The translations under genes and the position numbers were made by a program. 64,000 nucleotides of DNA from Desulfitobacterium chlororespirans DSM 11544. Its GTDB lineage: Bacteria; Bacillota; Desulfitobacteriia; Desulfitobacteriales; Desulfitobacteriaceae. The stretch spans positions 434,001-498,000 of the forward strand of contig NZ_FRDN01000003.1 in assembly GCF_900143285.1 (NCBI RefSeq), written 5' to 3'. Shown piece by piece: positions 17,249 through 25,606 of the stretch. The notes below the pieces were generated by a model. That model worked only from the letters and a program-made list of their open reading frames with translations. It was not told the origin of the DNA and did no database searches. The first letter of the stretch is position 1; each line of letters starts with the position of its first letter.

Positions 17249-18817
17249 ATGAACAGAAGGGATTTTCTCAAAAAAGCTTCTTTAGGCGCTGCCGTAGTCG
17301 CAGGCTCCGGCTTCTTAGTAGGCTGCAACACCACCGATGCCACTGCTCCCGCTTCAGCCCCGGAGAAATGGGATATGGAGACCGATGTGGCTATCGTCGG
17401 CTCAGGTAATGGTGGATTAAGCGCCGGATGCGCTGTGGTCGAAGAAGGAAAAAAAGCCGTCATTTGCGAAATCGCCGGTTTTATCGGCGGCGGCTCCATC
17501 TATTCCGGCGGTGGTATCCATTGCTGGGGAGTTAATACCTGGGAAGAATATCGAAAGCATTTTGAAGACTTGCATGATCCAGTTCTCGGCAAGACCTATG
17601 TTGAAACCTTCAGACAGAGCTATATTCCCTGGCTCCAAAAGAATGGTTTCCCCATCACCCCTGCCGGCGGCACTCGCGGCCATAGCAAAGACTGGCTTAT
17701 GGGCTCCGGTGAACCAGGTTATCTCAAGCAAAAATCCTATTTTGATGCTCTCCACAAATTCTTTGAAAGCAAAGGCGGCCAGGTTTTATTAAGCACCCGT
17801 GTCATGCGTCTGGTCATCGATGAAGCCGGTGAAGTCTGTGGGGTTCATGCCCTGAAAAATGACGGAACCCAGCTCTTTATCAAAGCCGGCGCCGTCATCC
17901 TCGCCGCCGGCGGCTTCCAGGCCAATAAAGGGCTCACTGCCCGCTATATGGGTCCCTACGGTGATTCTATCCGTACCATGGGTGTTCCTTACAACACAGG
18001 CAGCGGCATGCTCATGGCTCAAGGAGTCGGCGCTTTGACCGGCGGAAGCTTCTCCACCTTCTCCGGAACCCTCATCGGAATTTCTCCTAATCCTCAAACT
18101 GAGGAAAACCCTGCAGCCTGGGAAAAAGCCCGTGGCGGCGATCCTCAAAGCCTGCCTGGTATCGGTGATGGCCGCCCCCCCGCTATAGGTTGGGTCTCCT
18201 TCCTCTTCCCTGAAGACACAACAGGGTTATTGGTAAACCTTGAAGGAAAGCGTTTTATTGATGAATCCTCCCCAATCGATGCCAAATACCCAAGAGTTCC
18301 CCAATCCATCATCAAACAAAAACGTGGCATGGCCCTCATGATCGGTGACCAGGCTATCTATGATGCCAACAAGAGCTCTGAATCCATTATGAAAATGAAT
18401 GAAGTCCAAGGCTGCCTGACGGTCAAAGGCGATACTCTCGAAGAATTGGCTGTTAAGCTGCAGGAAACCTATGGATTCTATAAAGGGGCATTCCTGAAAA
18501 CCATCAGTGAATATAACAAAGCCATTGACAATGGAACGGCTGACCAGCTGGATGTTCCCCGTGTAGCCGGACACCATAAAATAGCCCAAGGACCTTTCTA
18601 TGCCTTTCCGACGGGAACCTGCGCCTATCACACCTTCGGCGGTTTGGTCATTAACGAAAAAGCTCAAGTCCTCGATGTGCAAAGACAACCCATTAAAAAC
18701 CTCTACGCAGCTCCCCCTACTGCAGCCATGTTCAAGGAGCCTTATGGCGGTGGTGTAGCTGCTGCAGGAACCTTCGGATATATTGCCGCCAAAGTCATCA
18801 CCAAAGGGTCTGTGTAA
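17249..18817 (+). CDS. Tat-exported FAD flavoprotein, fumarate reductase-like (paralogue 2)
   Basis: A 522-residue near-duplicate of the protein at 13112, collinear over its whole length including the NRRDFLKK Tat motif and LVGC lipobox. The FAD motif is IVGSGNGGLSAG; GKRFIDE and HTFGGLVINEKAQVLD are present. Like its paralogue it lacks a haem domain and has FSTFSGT where fumarate reductases have QxHPT. Near the C-terminus it reads MFKEPYGGG where paralogue 1 has MFREPYAGG, a possible active-site difference. The ATG follows AAGGAGGAAG. Only this copy has a visible sigma-54 promoter. Likely role: terminal reductase (or dehydrogenase) for an unidentified organic acceptor. Confidence 0.88.
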   Translation: MNRRDFLKKASLGAAVVAGSGFLVGCNTTDATAPASAPEKWDMETDVAIVGSGNGGLSAGCAVVEEGKKAVICEIAGFIGGGSIYSGGGIHCWGVNTWEEYRKHFEDLHDPVLGKTYVETFRQSYIPWLQKNGFPITPAGGTRGHSKDWLMGSGEPGYLKQKSYFDALHKFFESKGGQVLLSTRVMRLVIDEAGEVCGVHALKNDGTQLFIKAGAVILAAGGFQANKGLTARYMGPYGDSIRTMGVPYNTGSGMLMAQGVGALTGGSFSTFSGTLIGISPNPQTEENPAAWEKARGGDPQSLPGIGDGRPPAIGWVSFLFPEDTTGLLVNLEGKRFIDESSPIDAKYPRVPQSIIKQKRGMALMIGDQAIYDANKSSESIMKMNEVQGCLTVKGDTLEELAVKLQETYGFYKGAFLKTISEYNKAIDNGTADQLDVPRVAGHHKIAQGPFYAFPTGTCAYHTFGGLVINEKAQVLDVQRQPIKNLYAAPPTAAMFKEPYGGGVAAAGTFGYIAAKVITKGSV

Positions 18818-18833
18818 CTCAGCTCTTGACAGT

Positions 18834-18866
18834 AAAGCCAGGTCGATTCATGACCTGGCTTTTTTT
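18834..18866 (+). terminator. Terminator after flavoprotein 2
   Basis: AAAGCCAGGTC (18834-18844) and GACCTGGCTTT (18852-18862) form an 11-bp stem continuing into a seven-T run. Confidence 0.92.
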
Positions 18867-18960
18867 ACACTATTCCGACAAAATGCAGCAGGAAAATCCT
18901 GCTAAAAATAGAAGTAATAATCAACTGAAAAGTAAATGAGACATAGAAGGAGTTGGCGAG

Positions 18961-19662
18961 TTGTTTACGATACCAATTGTCTATGAGGATAATCATTTAC
19001 TGGTCGTTGATAAACCACCCCATATCCTATCCCAGAAAGACAGCACCGGGGATATGGATATGCTCACCCTGCTCAAGCAGGATATCAAAATACGTTATAA
19101 TAAGCCCGGCAATGTCTATTTAGGTCTGGTCCACCGTCTTGATCGCCCGGTGGGCGGAGTCATGATCTTTGCCAAGACTTCAAAATCGGCAGCGAGACTT
19201 TCCGAGCAAATCAGAAATCGGGAGTTTACCAAAACCTATTTAGCACTTATCCAAGGGCAGCCGGCGAAACCAAAAAGCACCTTAATTCACTATTTGGTCA
19301 AGGACGAAAAGTCAAATAAGGTATCCGCAGTGAAGAAAGGCGCACAAGGGGCAAAAGAGGCTATTTTAGACTATGAGGTAGTGCATAGCCAGGCTGACCT
19401 CAGCCTGGTGAAAGTCAATTTGCGCACAGGCAGACCTCATCAAATCCGGGTGCAATTTGCCCATCTGGGCCATCCTCTTTATGGAGATTATAAATACGGC
19501 AAGATAGTAAAGGCTTCTAAAACAGCCCTGATGAGACCACACCTTGGCCTTTGGTCTTATGAGATTTCTTGCCTGCACCCCATATCCAAGCGGCAAATGC
19601 ATTTTAAGAGTTATCCCCATCAACACAAGCCCTGGAATCAATTTGAGCTGGATTTGTCATGA
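18961..19662 (+). CDS. RluA-family pseudouridine synthase
   Basis: Forms pseudouridine in rRNA or tRNA. This short (233-residue) RluA-type protein lacks an S4 domain. Motifs: IVYEDNHLLVVDKP at the N-terminus, the catalytic aspartate in LVHRLDRPVGG (about residues 58-68), and TGRPHQIRVQFAHLGHPLYGD. The TTG start is supported by AAGGAG nine bases upstream. The target site cannot be assigned from sequence. It precedes an unrelated hypothetical gene with a gap of about 170 bases. Confidence 0.92.
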   Translation: MFTIPIVYEDNHLLVVDKPPHILSQKDSTGDMDMLTLLKQDIKIRYNKPGNVYLGLVHRLDRPVGGVMIFAKTSKSAARLSEQIRNREFTKTYLALIQGQPAKPKSTLIHYLVKDEKSNKVSAVKKGAQGAKEAILDYEVVHSQADLSLVKVNLRTGRPHQIRVQFAHLGHPLYGDYKYGKIVKASKTALMRPHLGLWSYEISCLHPISKRQMHFKSYPHQHKPWNQFELDLS

Positions 19663-19831
19663 CCAAAACAGCGGCACATCTTAAGCTCAGGATGGGAACA
19701 CAAGCACCGTCCCTAGAATTTCTACTCTTAAGAAAGAAATATCTTTTCATAATCCAAATAAAGAAGGAAAGTTATAAACTGGTGTCGAAATACACAAATC
19801 GACAAATTATCTTGGTTGCGGGAGGAACTTT

Positions 19832-20491
19832 ATGTCAGGCGAAATGAGCTGGGCGCCCTATGAGGAGGCCATTAAAAAAATCAGGTCGGTCATCGGAACT
19901 CGCATAAAAGGTAATGAGTCTAACGAAATCTCCGAAATTCATGTTCTGGCCAATTCAGAGCGTAACCCCAAACAAATCGTACGGGATGTCGAATCCGTAC
20001 TGGCCGCTCAATTCGGCATAGAAATCGATCATAAAATAGTGAGTGTCGTGCAGCTGGAGCAGCAAGAAGATGAAGCAAGCTCTTCTCTCCATTTCCCCCC
20101 GAAAAGAACACAGATCCGCCCTAAACTCATCAGCATATCCTTACATACAAACAATATGATGGCCGAGGTGAAGGTGGAGCTCTCGATGGGAGATGAGACC
20201 TATGAAGGAATTGCTTCAGGCACCTCCACGACTTATAACAGACTGCGTCTTTTTGTGGATGCTACAGTCAATGCCTTATCAGGTTCCCTCATGGAAAAGC
20301 TTTTCTTTGCCACGGAAGATGTTATGATCACCCGTTTAGGAAAATATCAGGTGGCACAGGTCATCATCTGCTTGATGACCCCCCTGGGTGAACAGAACTT
20401 GGTTGGTTGCGCACTGGTCAAAAATGATGAGCGGGAAGCTATCGTCAAAGCGACCTTAGATGCCGTCAATCGAAAACTATGGTTCTATTAA
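19832..20491 (+). CDS. Conserved hypothetical protein
   Basis: A 219-residue soluble protein that I do not recognise. The first 100 residues contain EIHVLANSERNPKQIVRDVE and FGIEIDHKIVSVVQL; the second half looks like an alpha/beta domain repeat of similar size. No signal peptide or membrane span is visible. The ATG is preceded by GGGAGGAAC. It lies upstream of a small ORF, an HD-GYP protein and a DUF5317 protein in the same direction, which suggests a signalling connection, but nothing in the sequence identifies an activity. Confidence 0.7.
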   Translation: MSGEMSWAPYEEAIKKIRSVIGTRIKGNESNEISEIHVLANSERNPKQIVRDVESVLAAQFGIEIDHKIVSVVQLEQQEDEASSSLHFPPKRTQIRPKLISISLHTNNMMAEVKVELSMGDETYEGIASGTSTTYNRLRLFVDATVNALSGSLMEKLFFATEDVMITRLGKYQVAQVIICLMTPLGEQNLVGCALVKNDEREAIVKATLDAVNRKLWFY

Positions 20492-20573
20492 ATAAATTTG
20501 ATTTTAAGCTATGTTGATTTTGACCGGCTTAACACCTACAGATTAGAATTTGTGAAATCGTTCTTTCCTAGTT

Positions 20574-20599
20574 GAGCGAAGCGGAAAAGAGCGAAGCGG
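20574..20599 (+). repeat. Direct repeat GAGCGAAGCGG
   Basis: Two exact 11-base copies (20574-20584 and 20589-20599) separated by AAAA, a 15-base period, upstream of the small ORF at 20643. Possibly a regulator site or a remnant duplication. Confidence 0.6.
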
Positions 20600-20612
20600 T
20601 TACACCTTGATC

Positions 20613-20628
20613 TTTAATATAGATTAAA
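20613..20628. promoter_or_regulatory. TTAAT-N4-ATTAA palindrome (dehalobox-like)
   Basis: TTTAAT-ATAG-ATTAAA contains TTAAT-N4-ATTAA, the consensus described for CprK-type CRP/FNR regulators in Desulfitobacterium. It ends 14 bases before the start of a 24-residue ORF and 125 bases before the HD-GYP gene. A TATAAA at 20655-20660 could be a -10, but the spacing (-46.5) is not the class II optimum. Confidence 0.4.
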
Positions 20629-20642
20629 AGGGGGTCTACCGC

Positions 20643-20717
20643 ATGAGCAAACTCTATAAAATCATTACTGTTCTTGTAACGCTTGTTCTCGCAGGCGGCG
20701 CAAGCTACAAGATCTAA
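20643..20717 (+). CDS. 24-residue hydrophobic peptide
   Basis: An ATG preceded by GGGGGT opens a 24-codon frame ending TAA. The peptide starts MSKLYKIITVLVTLVLAGG and has one short hydrophobic span, so it could be a membrane microprotein or a leader peptide. It sits 36 bases before the HD-GYP start. The frame is short enough that chance is possible; the ribosome binding site and hydrophobic pattern are the only support. Confidence 0.4.
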   Translation: MSKLYKIITVLVTLVLAGGASYKI

Positions 20718-20753
20718 TCTAGGTTAAAGCCGGTCATTCAAGATGAGGAGAGC

Positions 20754-22040
20754 ATGTTAAAAGAAAACTTCAAATTCTGCAGCTATTTTAACTTCATAGT
20801 TTTTTGTGCAACCCTCATTCTGATATGGAGCCTGTTAAGCACTCATTGGGAAATAGGCATGCTGTCCCAATTTCTGGTTTTTGCAGTATTAACCGTTGCC
20901 AGTGAGTGCTTGCCTGTAGCTCTGCCTAAGGGTGGCTATGTTACAGTAAGTTGTGCCGTCTTTGTCGCAGCAGCCATCTTATTTCCCATGGGAGTTATAC
21001 TTCCCATAGCAACCTGTGGAGCACTGATTCTCTTTGGCAAAGCGGCTGAAGATCAGCCTTTATGGAAACGTTTTTTTAATGCCTCACAATTTATCATCTC
21101 CTTGGCCATGGCTAAAACTGTCCTTATTCAAGCCGGACTCACCGATTTTGCGGTGGATATAAGACATTTACCCATCTATCTCCTTGCCGCCTTTACGTAC
21201 ATGCTCTCCAATGTGACACTTGTCTCCATTGCCTTAGGAAAAATCAGCGAAAAATCCCCTTGGGCTATTTGGAAGGGCAATATCCGCTGGTCTGTGCCCA
21301 ACTTTCTGGCCCTTGCTCCTCTGGGAGTCCTTATGGCCATGATTTATGTACGTTATGGCCCTTTAGGACTGATCATGCTTTCCGTACCCCTGCTGCTTGC
21401 CCGCCACTCCTTCCAGCTCTACATCGATATGCGGAAAAACTATCTTAACACGGTTACCGCCCTCGTCCAAGCTTTGGAGGCTAAAGATTCCTATACCAGC
21501 GGCCATTCCAGCCGTGTTGCCGAATGGTCTATTAAATTAGCTGAAGAAATGAACTTGCCGGAGGACCGGGTGGAGTTTATCAAGTACGCCGGAATTTTGC
21601 ATGATGTAGGGAAAATCGGAGTCAGTGAAACTATTCTCAATAAAAAAGGCAAACTGGATGATGCGGAATGGAAATTTATCTGCAATCACCCCGTAATCGG
21701 TCAAAACATTATTCAGAGCATTGATTTTCTCTTTGATGTAGGATCTGCAGTGCGCTTTCATCATGAACGCTTCGATGGTGCAGGTTATCCCGACGGTATT
21801 AAGGGCAAGGATATTCCCCAGGAAAGTCGGATTATTGCTGTGGCCGATACTTATGACGCCATGACCTCAAGCAGAAGCTACCGGCAATCCCTTTCTTCCT
21901 CGGAAGCTATTGCCGAATTGCGGCGGGTTGCCGGAAGCCAATTGGACCCGGAAGTTGTCGAAGCCTTTTGCCGGGTTATTCAGAAGGAAAACCAGACAGA
22001 AAAACCTTCGCCCATAACAGACATGCCAATAGCCAACTAA
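20754..22040 (+). CDS. Membrane HD-GYP domain protein, probable c-di-GMP phosphodiesterase
   Basis: A 428-residue protein with about six to seven N-terminal membrane helices (residues 10-225) and a C-terminal HD-GYP domain (about 240-415). The domain shows HSSRVAEWS, the metal-binding GILHDVGKIG, HPVIGQNI, and the diagnostic HHERFDGAGYPDG, followed by ADTYDAMTSSRSYR. With all these residues present it should hydrolyse cyclic di-GMP. The membrane part resembles sensor modules found on many HD-GYP proteins; its ligand is unknown. The ATG has GAGGAG immediately upstream. Followed after 18 bases by the DUF5317 gene. Confidence 0.9.
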   Translation: MLKENFKFCSYFNFIVFCATLILIWSLLSTHWEIGMLSQFLVFAVLTVASECLPVALPKGGYVTVSCAVFVAAAILFPMGVILPIATCGALILFGKAAEDQPLWKRFFNASQFIISLAMAKTVLIQAGLTDFAVDIRHLPIYLLAAFTYMLSNVTLVSIALGKISEKSPWAIWKGNIRWSVPNFLALAPLGVLMAMIYVRYGPLGLIMLSVPLLLARHSFQLYIDMRKNYLNTVTALVQALEAKDSYTSGHSSRVAEWSIKLAEEMNLPEDRVEFIKYAGILHDVGKIGVSETILNKKGKLDDAEWKFICNHPVIGQNIIQSIDFLFDVGSAVRFHHERFDGAGYPDGIKGKDIPQESRIIAVADTYDAMTSSRSYRQSLSSSEAIAELRRVAGSQLDPEVVEAFCRVIQKENQTEKPSPITDMPIAN

Positions 22041-22058
22041 GCGTTAGGGGGGAACGAG

Positions 22059-22607
22059 ATGCTGCTTGAATCAATTATTTTGGCCATCCTGATCGGCCTT
22101 TTAGTTGGAGGAAAACTTAGTTCTTTATTTGATGTAAACCCTAAACGACTGGAGCTCTTATTTTTAGGAGCTCTTTTTCAACTTTTTGCCTTTTGGTCGG
22201 TCAAACTCCATCTTGGGTGGGAAAATCACTGGACTATACCTTTTTCTCACTCACTATCTTATTTATTGCTGATCGGCTTTACATTGAAAAATCGGTCCTA
22301 TGGAGGCTTCTCTCTGGTTTCTCTGGGAATTGCCTTCAATGGGGTGGTCATTGTTCTTAATAGCGGACTAATGCCGGTTGACCCTGCTTATCTTCCTGAA
22401 GCAAGCCGACAACTTCTCCAAGCCGGAACAGGCACCCATGGAATCCTTACCGATTCAACGCGTTTAAACATACTGGCAGATATCTTGTTTATAAATATCC
22501 CGGTTTTGGGAAAGCAGCTCTTTAGTCTGGGGGATATTCTTATCGACCTGGGCATGGGGATCTTTATTATCATGCAGATGCGCCGATCGGAGAATAGGCC
22601 ACAATAA
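22059..22607 (+). CDS. DUF5317-like membrane protein
   Basis: A 182-residue protein with about five hydrophobic segments. The pattern (IGLLVGGKLSSLFDV at the N-terminus, NSGLMPVDPAYLPEAS in the middle, and LNILADILFINIPVLGKQLFSLGDILIDLGMGIFI at the end) matches my memory of the DUF5317 family, whose function is unknown. AGGGGGGAACGAG precedes the ATG. It follows the HD-GYP gene closely and is very likely co-transcribed, ending at a strong terminator. Confidence 0.75.
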   Translation: MLLESIILAILIGLLVGGKLSSLFDVNPKRLELLFLGALFQLFAFWSVKLHLGWENHWTIPFSHSLSYLLLIGFTLKNRSYGGFSLVSLGIAFNGVVIVLNSGLMPVDPAYLPEASRQLLQAGTGTHGILTDSTRLNILADILFINIPVLGKQLFSLGDILIDLGMGIFIIMQMRRSENRPQ

Positions 22608-22658
22608 AAAAAGATGACCTTGTCTTACAGCAAAAGTAGGATAAGGTCATCTTTTTTA
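22605..22658. terminator. Bidirectional terminator between DUF5317 and ABC operons
   Basis: AAAAAAGATGACCTTGTC pairs with GATAAGGTCATCTTTTTT around a loop of about 16 bases, with A/T tracts on both sides that serve both convergent operons. Confidence 0.9.
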
Positions 22659-22678
22659 TTGACTTTCCCTAAGCTTTC

Positions 22679-23644
22679 CTAATCCAAAAGGTGGCAGGCC
22701 ACCCAATGCCCCGGAGAAATCTCTTGCAGCTCCGGTGCTGTTTCTTTGCAGACAGGCATTTCCTTAAAACATCGGGAACAGAAGCGGCAGCCGGCGGGGG
22801 GGTTAATGGGGCTGGGCACATCCCCTTCCAAAATAATCCGCTGTTTTTTCTTCTCCGGATCAATGATCGGTATAGCGGAAAGCAAAGCCTGGGTATAAGG
22901 ATGCAAAGGATTGGCGTACAGCTCCTTTTTGAGGGCTATTTCCACCAATTTCCCCAGATACATGACACCTACCCGGTCGCTGATATGCTTCACTACATTC
23001 AAACCATGGGCAATGAAAAGATAGGTCAGCCCGAATTCATCCTTCAGATCAGCCAAAAGATTGAGGACTTGGGCTTGAATGGACACATCCAAGGCCGAAA
23101 CCGGCTCATCACAGACAATAAGCTTGGGCTCTACAGCCAAAGCCCGGGCAATTCCTACCCGCTGGCGCTGGCCTCCGGAAAATTCGTGGGGGTAGCGGTT
23201 TCTCTGATGCTGGGCCAGACCGACACAGTTCAAAAGGTAAGTGACACGTTCCTCCACTTTGTTGGCTGGCAATAACTTATTGATCACAATCGGCTCAGCA
23301 ATGATATCCCCTACGGTCATCCGGGGATTTAAGGAAGCGTAAGGATCCTGGAAAATCATCTGAATATCCTTGCAATAGGCCCGGCGCTGGCTTTCCTTAA
23401 GCTTGGTGAGATCCTTGCCCTCAAAAATCATGTTGCCCTTTGTGGGGCTATAGAGGTTAACAATAATTTTACCCAGAGTGGTTTTCCCGCAACCGGATTC
23501 TCCCACCAAACCAAAAGCCTCTCCTTTATGAATGGTAAACGAGACATCGTCCACTGCCTTCAGCAAACTGCTGGATTTGCCGAGAAAATTGCTTACTACC
23601 GGAAAGTGCTTGGAGAGATTTTGAATTTCCATTAAAACGCTCAT
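22679..23644 (-). CDS. Peptide/nickel ABC transporter ATP-binding protein (OppF/DppF type)
   Basis: A 321-residue ATPase subunit. Walker A is GESGCGKTT, signature FSGGQRQRVGIARAL, Walker B LIVCDEPVSALD. The C-terminal oligopeptide-transporter extension contains GCRFCSRCFKEMPVC, four cysteines in a C-x2-C-x2-C-x6-C array; related DppD/DppF proteins bind a [4Fe-4S] cluster with such cysteines. The ATG overlaps the stop of the preceding ATPase gene by four bases (ATGA), indicating translational coupling. Last gene of the importer operon. Substrate may be oligopeptide, dipeptide or nickel. Confidence 0.92.
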   Translation of the reverse strand: MSVLMEIQNLSKHFPVVSNFLGKSSSLLKAVDDVSFTIHKGEAFGLVGESGCGKTTLGKIIVNLYSPTKGNMIFEGKDLTKLKESQRRAYCKDIQMIFQDPYASLNPRMTVGDIIAEPIVINKLLPANKVEERVTYLLNCVGLAQHQRNRYPHEFSGGQRQRVGIARALAVEPKLIVCDEPVSALDVSIQAQVLNLLADLKDEFGLTYLFIAHGLNVVKHISDRVGVMYLGKLVEIALKKELYANPLHPYTQALLSAIPIIDPEKKKQRIILEGDVPSPINPPAGCRFCSRCFKEMPVCKETAPELQEISPGHWVACHLLD

Positions 23645-24651
23645 TGGACAGCCAATCCCCCTTCCTCAGCTTCTTCCTCAGCTTCTTCCTGAGCTTCTTC
23701 GTATAAAAAGCAGCGCACTTTGTGCCCGTCGATCTCCAGAAGTTCCGGGATTTCCCTGGTGCAGCGTTCCATAGATCGGTCACAGCGATCAGAAAAAGAG
23801 CATCCGGAAGGCATATTTAAAGGATTAGGCACCATGCCCTTGATCATATACAAGCGCTCCTCGCTGTCATCATCGATCTGAGGGATGGAATTGAGCAGCC
23901 CTACCGTATAGGGGTGGAGAGGGTTTTTAAATAACGTCTTCACATCAGCCTCTTCCACGATTTTTCCGCAATACATGACGATGACCCGGTCTGCTGCTTC
24001 CGAAACAACACCCAGGTCATGGGTGATCAGCAAAACCGCCATATTGAATTTTTCCCGCATATGATAAAGGAGATCGAGAATCTGAGCCTGAATGGTGACA
24101 TCGAGAGCTGTGGTCGGTTCGTCGGCGATCAGTAGCTGGGGCTCACAGGACAAGGCCATGGCGATCATGACTCTCTGACGCATTCCCCCGCTCATTTGGT
24201 GGGGATAATCATCAGCACGTCGGGCCGCCGAGGGTATGCCCACCATGTCCAGCAACTCAATGGTTCTGGCCAGAGCCTCTTTTTTGCTGATCTTTTTATG
24301 GATCATCAGGCTTTCCATAATCTGATCCTTAATCCTTTGGACTGGATTCAAAGAGGTCATGGGTTCCTGAAAGATCATGGAGATTTTGTTGCCCCGAATA
24401 TCCTGCAGCTCCTTCTTGTTCATCCGGGTCAGGTTTTGGGAGTCAAACAGAATATCTCCGCCGGCAATTTTGCCGGGGTTCTGTAGAAGCCCCATAATGG
24501 ACAGGGAGGTCACGCTTTTACCGGAGCCCGATTCCCCGACAATAGCCAGAATTTCACCTTTATCTACTGAAAAACTGATGTCATCAACGGCTCTCACCGT
24601 ACCGCGTTTCAGTTTAAATTCCGTTTTTAAATTGTTTACTTCCAATAACAT
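23641..24651 (-). CDS. Peptide/nickel ABC transporter ATP-binding protein (OppD/DppD type)
   Basis: A 336-residue ATPase with Walker A GESGSGKS, signature MSGGMRQRVMIAMAL, Walker B LLIADEPTTALD, and the C-terminal extension with GCSFSDRCDRSMERC. I prefer the ATG at 24651 (AGGGGT nine bases upstream) over one at 24660 that abuts that site. The last 20 residues are a low-complexity acidic tail (EEAQEEAEEEAEEGG) encoded by imperfect 12-base repeats at 23661-23700. Pairs with the OppF-type subunit to drive import. Confidence 0.92.
   Translation of the reverse strand: MLLEVNNLKTEFKLKRGTVRAVDDISFSVDKGEILAIVGESGSGKSVTSLSIMGLLQNPGKIAGGDILFDSQNLTRMNKKELQDIRGNKISMIFQEPMTSLNPVQRIKDQIMESLMIHKKISKKEALARTIELLDMVGIPSAARRADDYPHQMSGGMRQRVMIAMALSCEPQLLIADEPTTALDVTIQAQILDLLYHMREKFNMAVLLITHDLGVVSEAADRVIVMYCGKIVEEADVKTLFKNPLHPYTVGLLNSIPQIDDDSEERLYMIKGMVPNPLNMPSGCSFSDRCDRSMERCTREIPELLEIDGHKVRCFLYEEAQEEAEEEAEEGGLAVQ
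23661..23700. repeat. 12-bp tandem repeat encoding the acidic OppD tail
   Basis: About three copies of CTTCCTCAGCTT with one variant (CCTGAG). On the minus strand they encode repeated EEA(E/Q)-type units at the OppD C-terminus. Prone to length variation by slippage. Confidence 0.75.
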
Positions 24652-24664
24652 TGTACTCATACCC

Positions 24665-25594
24665 CTATTTTATTCTGGATTTTGGATCAAGAGCATCACG
24701 AAGCCCGTCACCCAGTAAATTAAAGGCCAAAACCGTAATCGTGATGGCAATGCCCGGGAAAATCAAGGTATAGGGTGCGGTAAAAATGAAACCTCTGGCC
24801 CTTCCTAACATATCTCCCCATTCAGCAAAGGGCGGTTGGACACCCAGGCCTAAAAAGCCAAGGGCCGCAGTATCCAGCACAGCCGTGGAAATTCCCAAGG
24901 TGGCCCGCACGACGATGAGGGATACGATATTGGGCAGGATATGCTTGAAGATAATACGACTGTCCCTGTTGCCAATCACCTTGGCCGCCTGCACATAGTC
25001 ACTCTCTTTGATAGAAAGAATACTGCCCCGGACGATGCGGGCATACTCCGGAATGGACACCAATCCAATGGCTATGACCGCTTTATCCAGGCCCTTACCC
25101 AGAGCGGCCATGAAAGCAATGGCCAACAGGATGGAGGGGATAGCCAGGATCATATCCATGAATCTCATGATGATCGTATCTGTTCTGCCGCCGCGATAGC
25201 CGGCGATGGCTCCCAGGACAACACCGACGGTGAGTGAGATGGAAACTGCCGCAACTCCGACAAAGAGAGAAATCTTCGTTCCATCCATGACTCTGCTGAA
25301 CATGTCTCTGCCCAACTGGTCGGTGCCGAACCAGTGCTCGGCATTAGGATGAGTAAAGCTTTTGGACATATCGGAATAGTTGGGGTCATAGGGCAAAACC
25401 TGGATGCCCAGAAGGTTGCCCACCCAGACCACGAGAGAGATAAGAACCAGCATGATGATGATACATAAGCCGACCACTGCGGCCTTATTCTGCTTGAGTG
25501 TATCCCACATTTCCTTCAGCTGCGACTCCGGTTTTTCCACGTATTCAGCAGCCTGCAGAGTGTTATCTGAGCTTGAAACATTGGTATTTTTCAT
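24665..25594 (-). CDS. Peptide/nickel ABC transporter permease (OppC/DppC type)
   Basis: A 309-residue permease with an N-terminal helix (about residues 38-60) and five further helices. The periplasmic segment has PNAEHWFGTDQLGRDMFSRVMDG, the hallmark of OppC/DppC proteins, and the EAA-like cytoplasmic loop is present (AAKVIGNRDSRIIFKHILPN). GGAGG sits eight bases before the ATG. It forms the translocation pore with the OppB-type subunit encoded immediately upstream. Confidence 0.93.
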   Translation of the reverse strand: MKNTNVSSSDNTLQAAEYVEKPESQLKEMWDTLKQNKAAVVGLCIIIMLVLISLVVWVGNLLGIQVLPYDPNYSDMSKSFTHPNAEHWFGTDQLGRDMFSRVMDGTKISLFVGVAAVSISLTVGVVLGAIAGYRGGRTDTIIMRFMDMILAIPSILLAIAFMAALGKGLDKAVIAIGLVSIPEYARIVRGSILSIKESDYVQAAKVIGNRDSRIIFKHILPNIVSLIVVRATLGISTAVLDTAALGFLGLGVQPPFAEWGDMLGRARGFIFTAPYTLIFPGIAITITVLAFNLLGDGLRDALDPKSRIK

Positions 25595-25606
25595 ACAAGC
25601 TACCTC

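Noticed and set aside
19659-19847. 62-residue frame between the pseudouridine synthase and the next gene
   Set aside because: Overlaps both neighbours and has no ribosome binding site.
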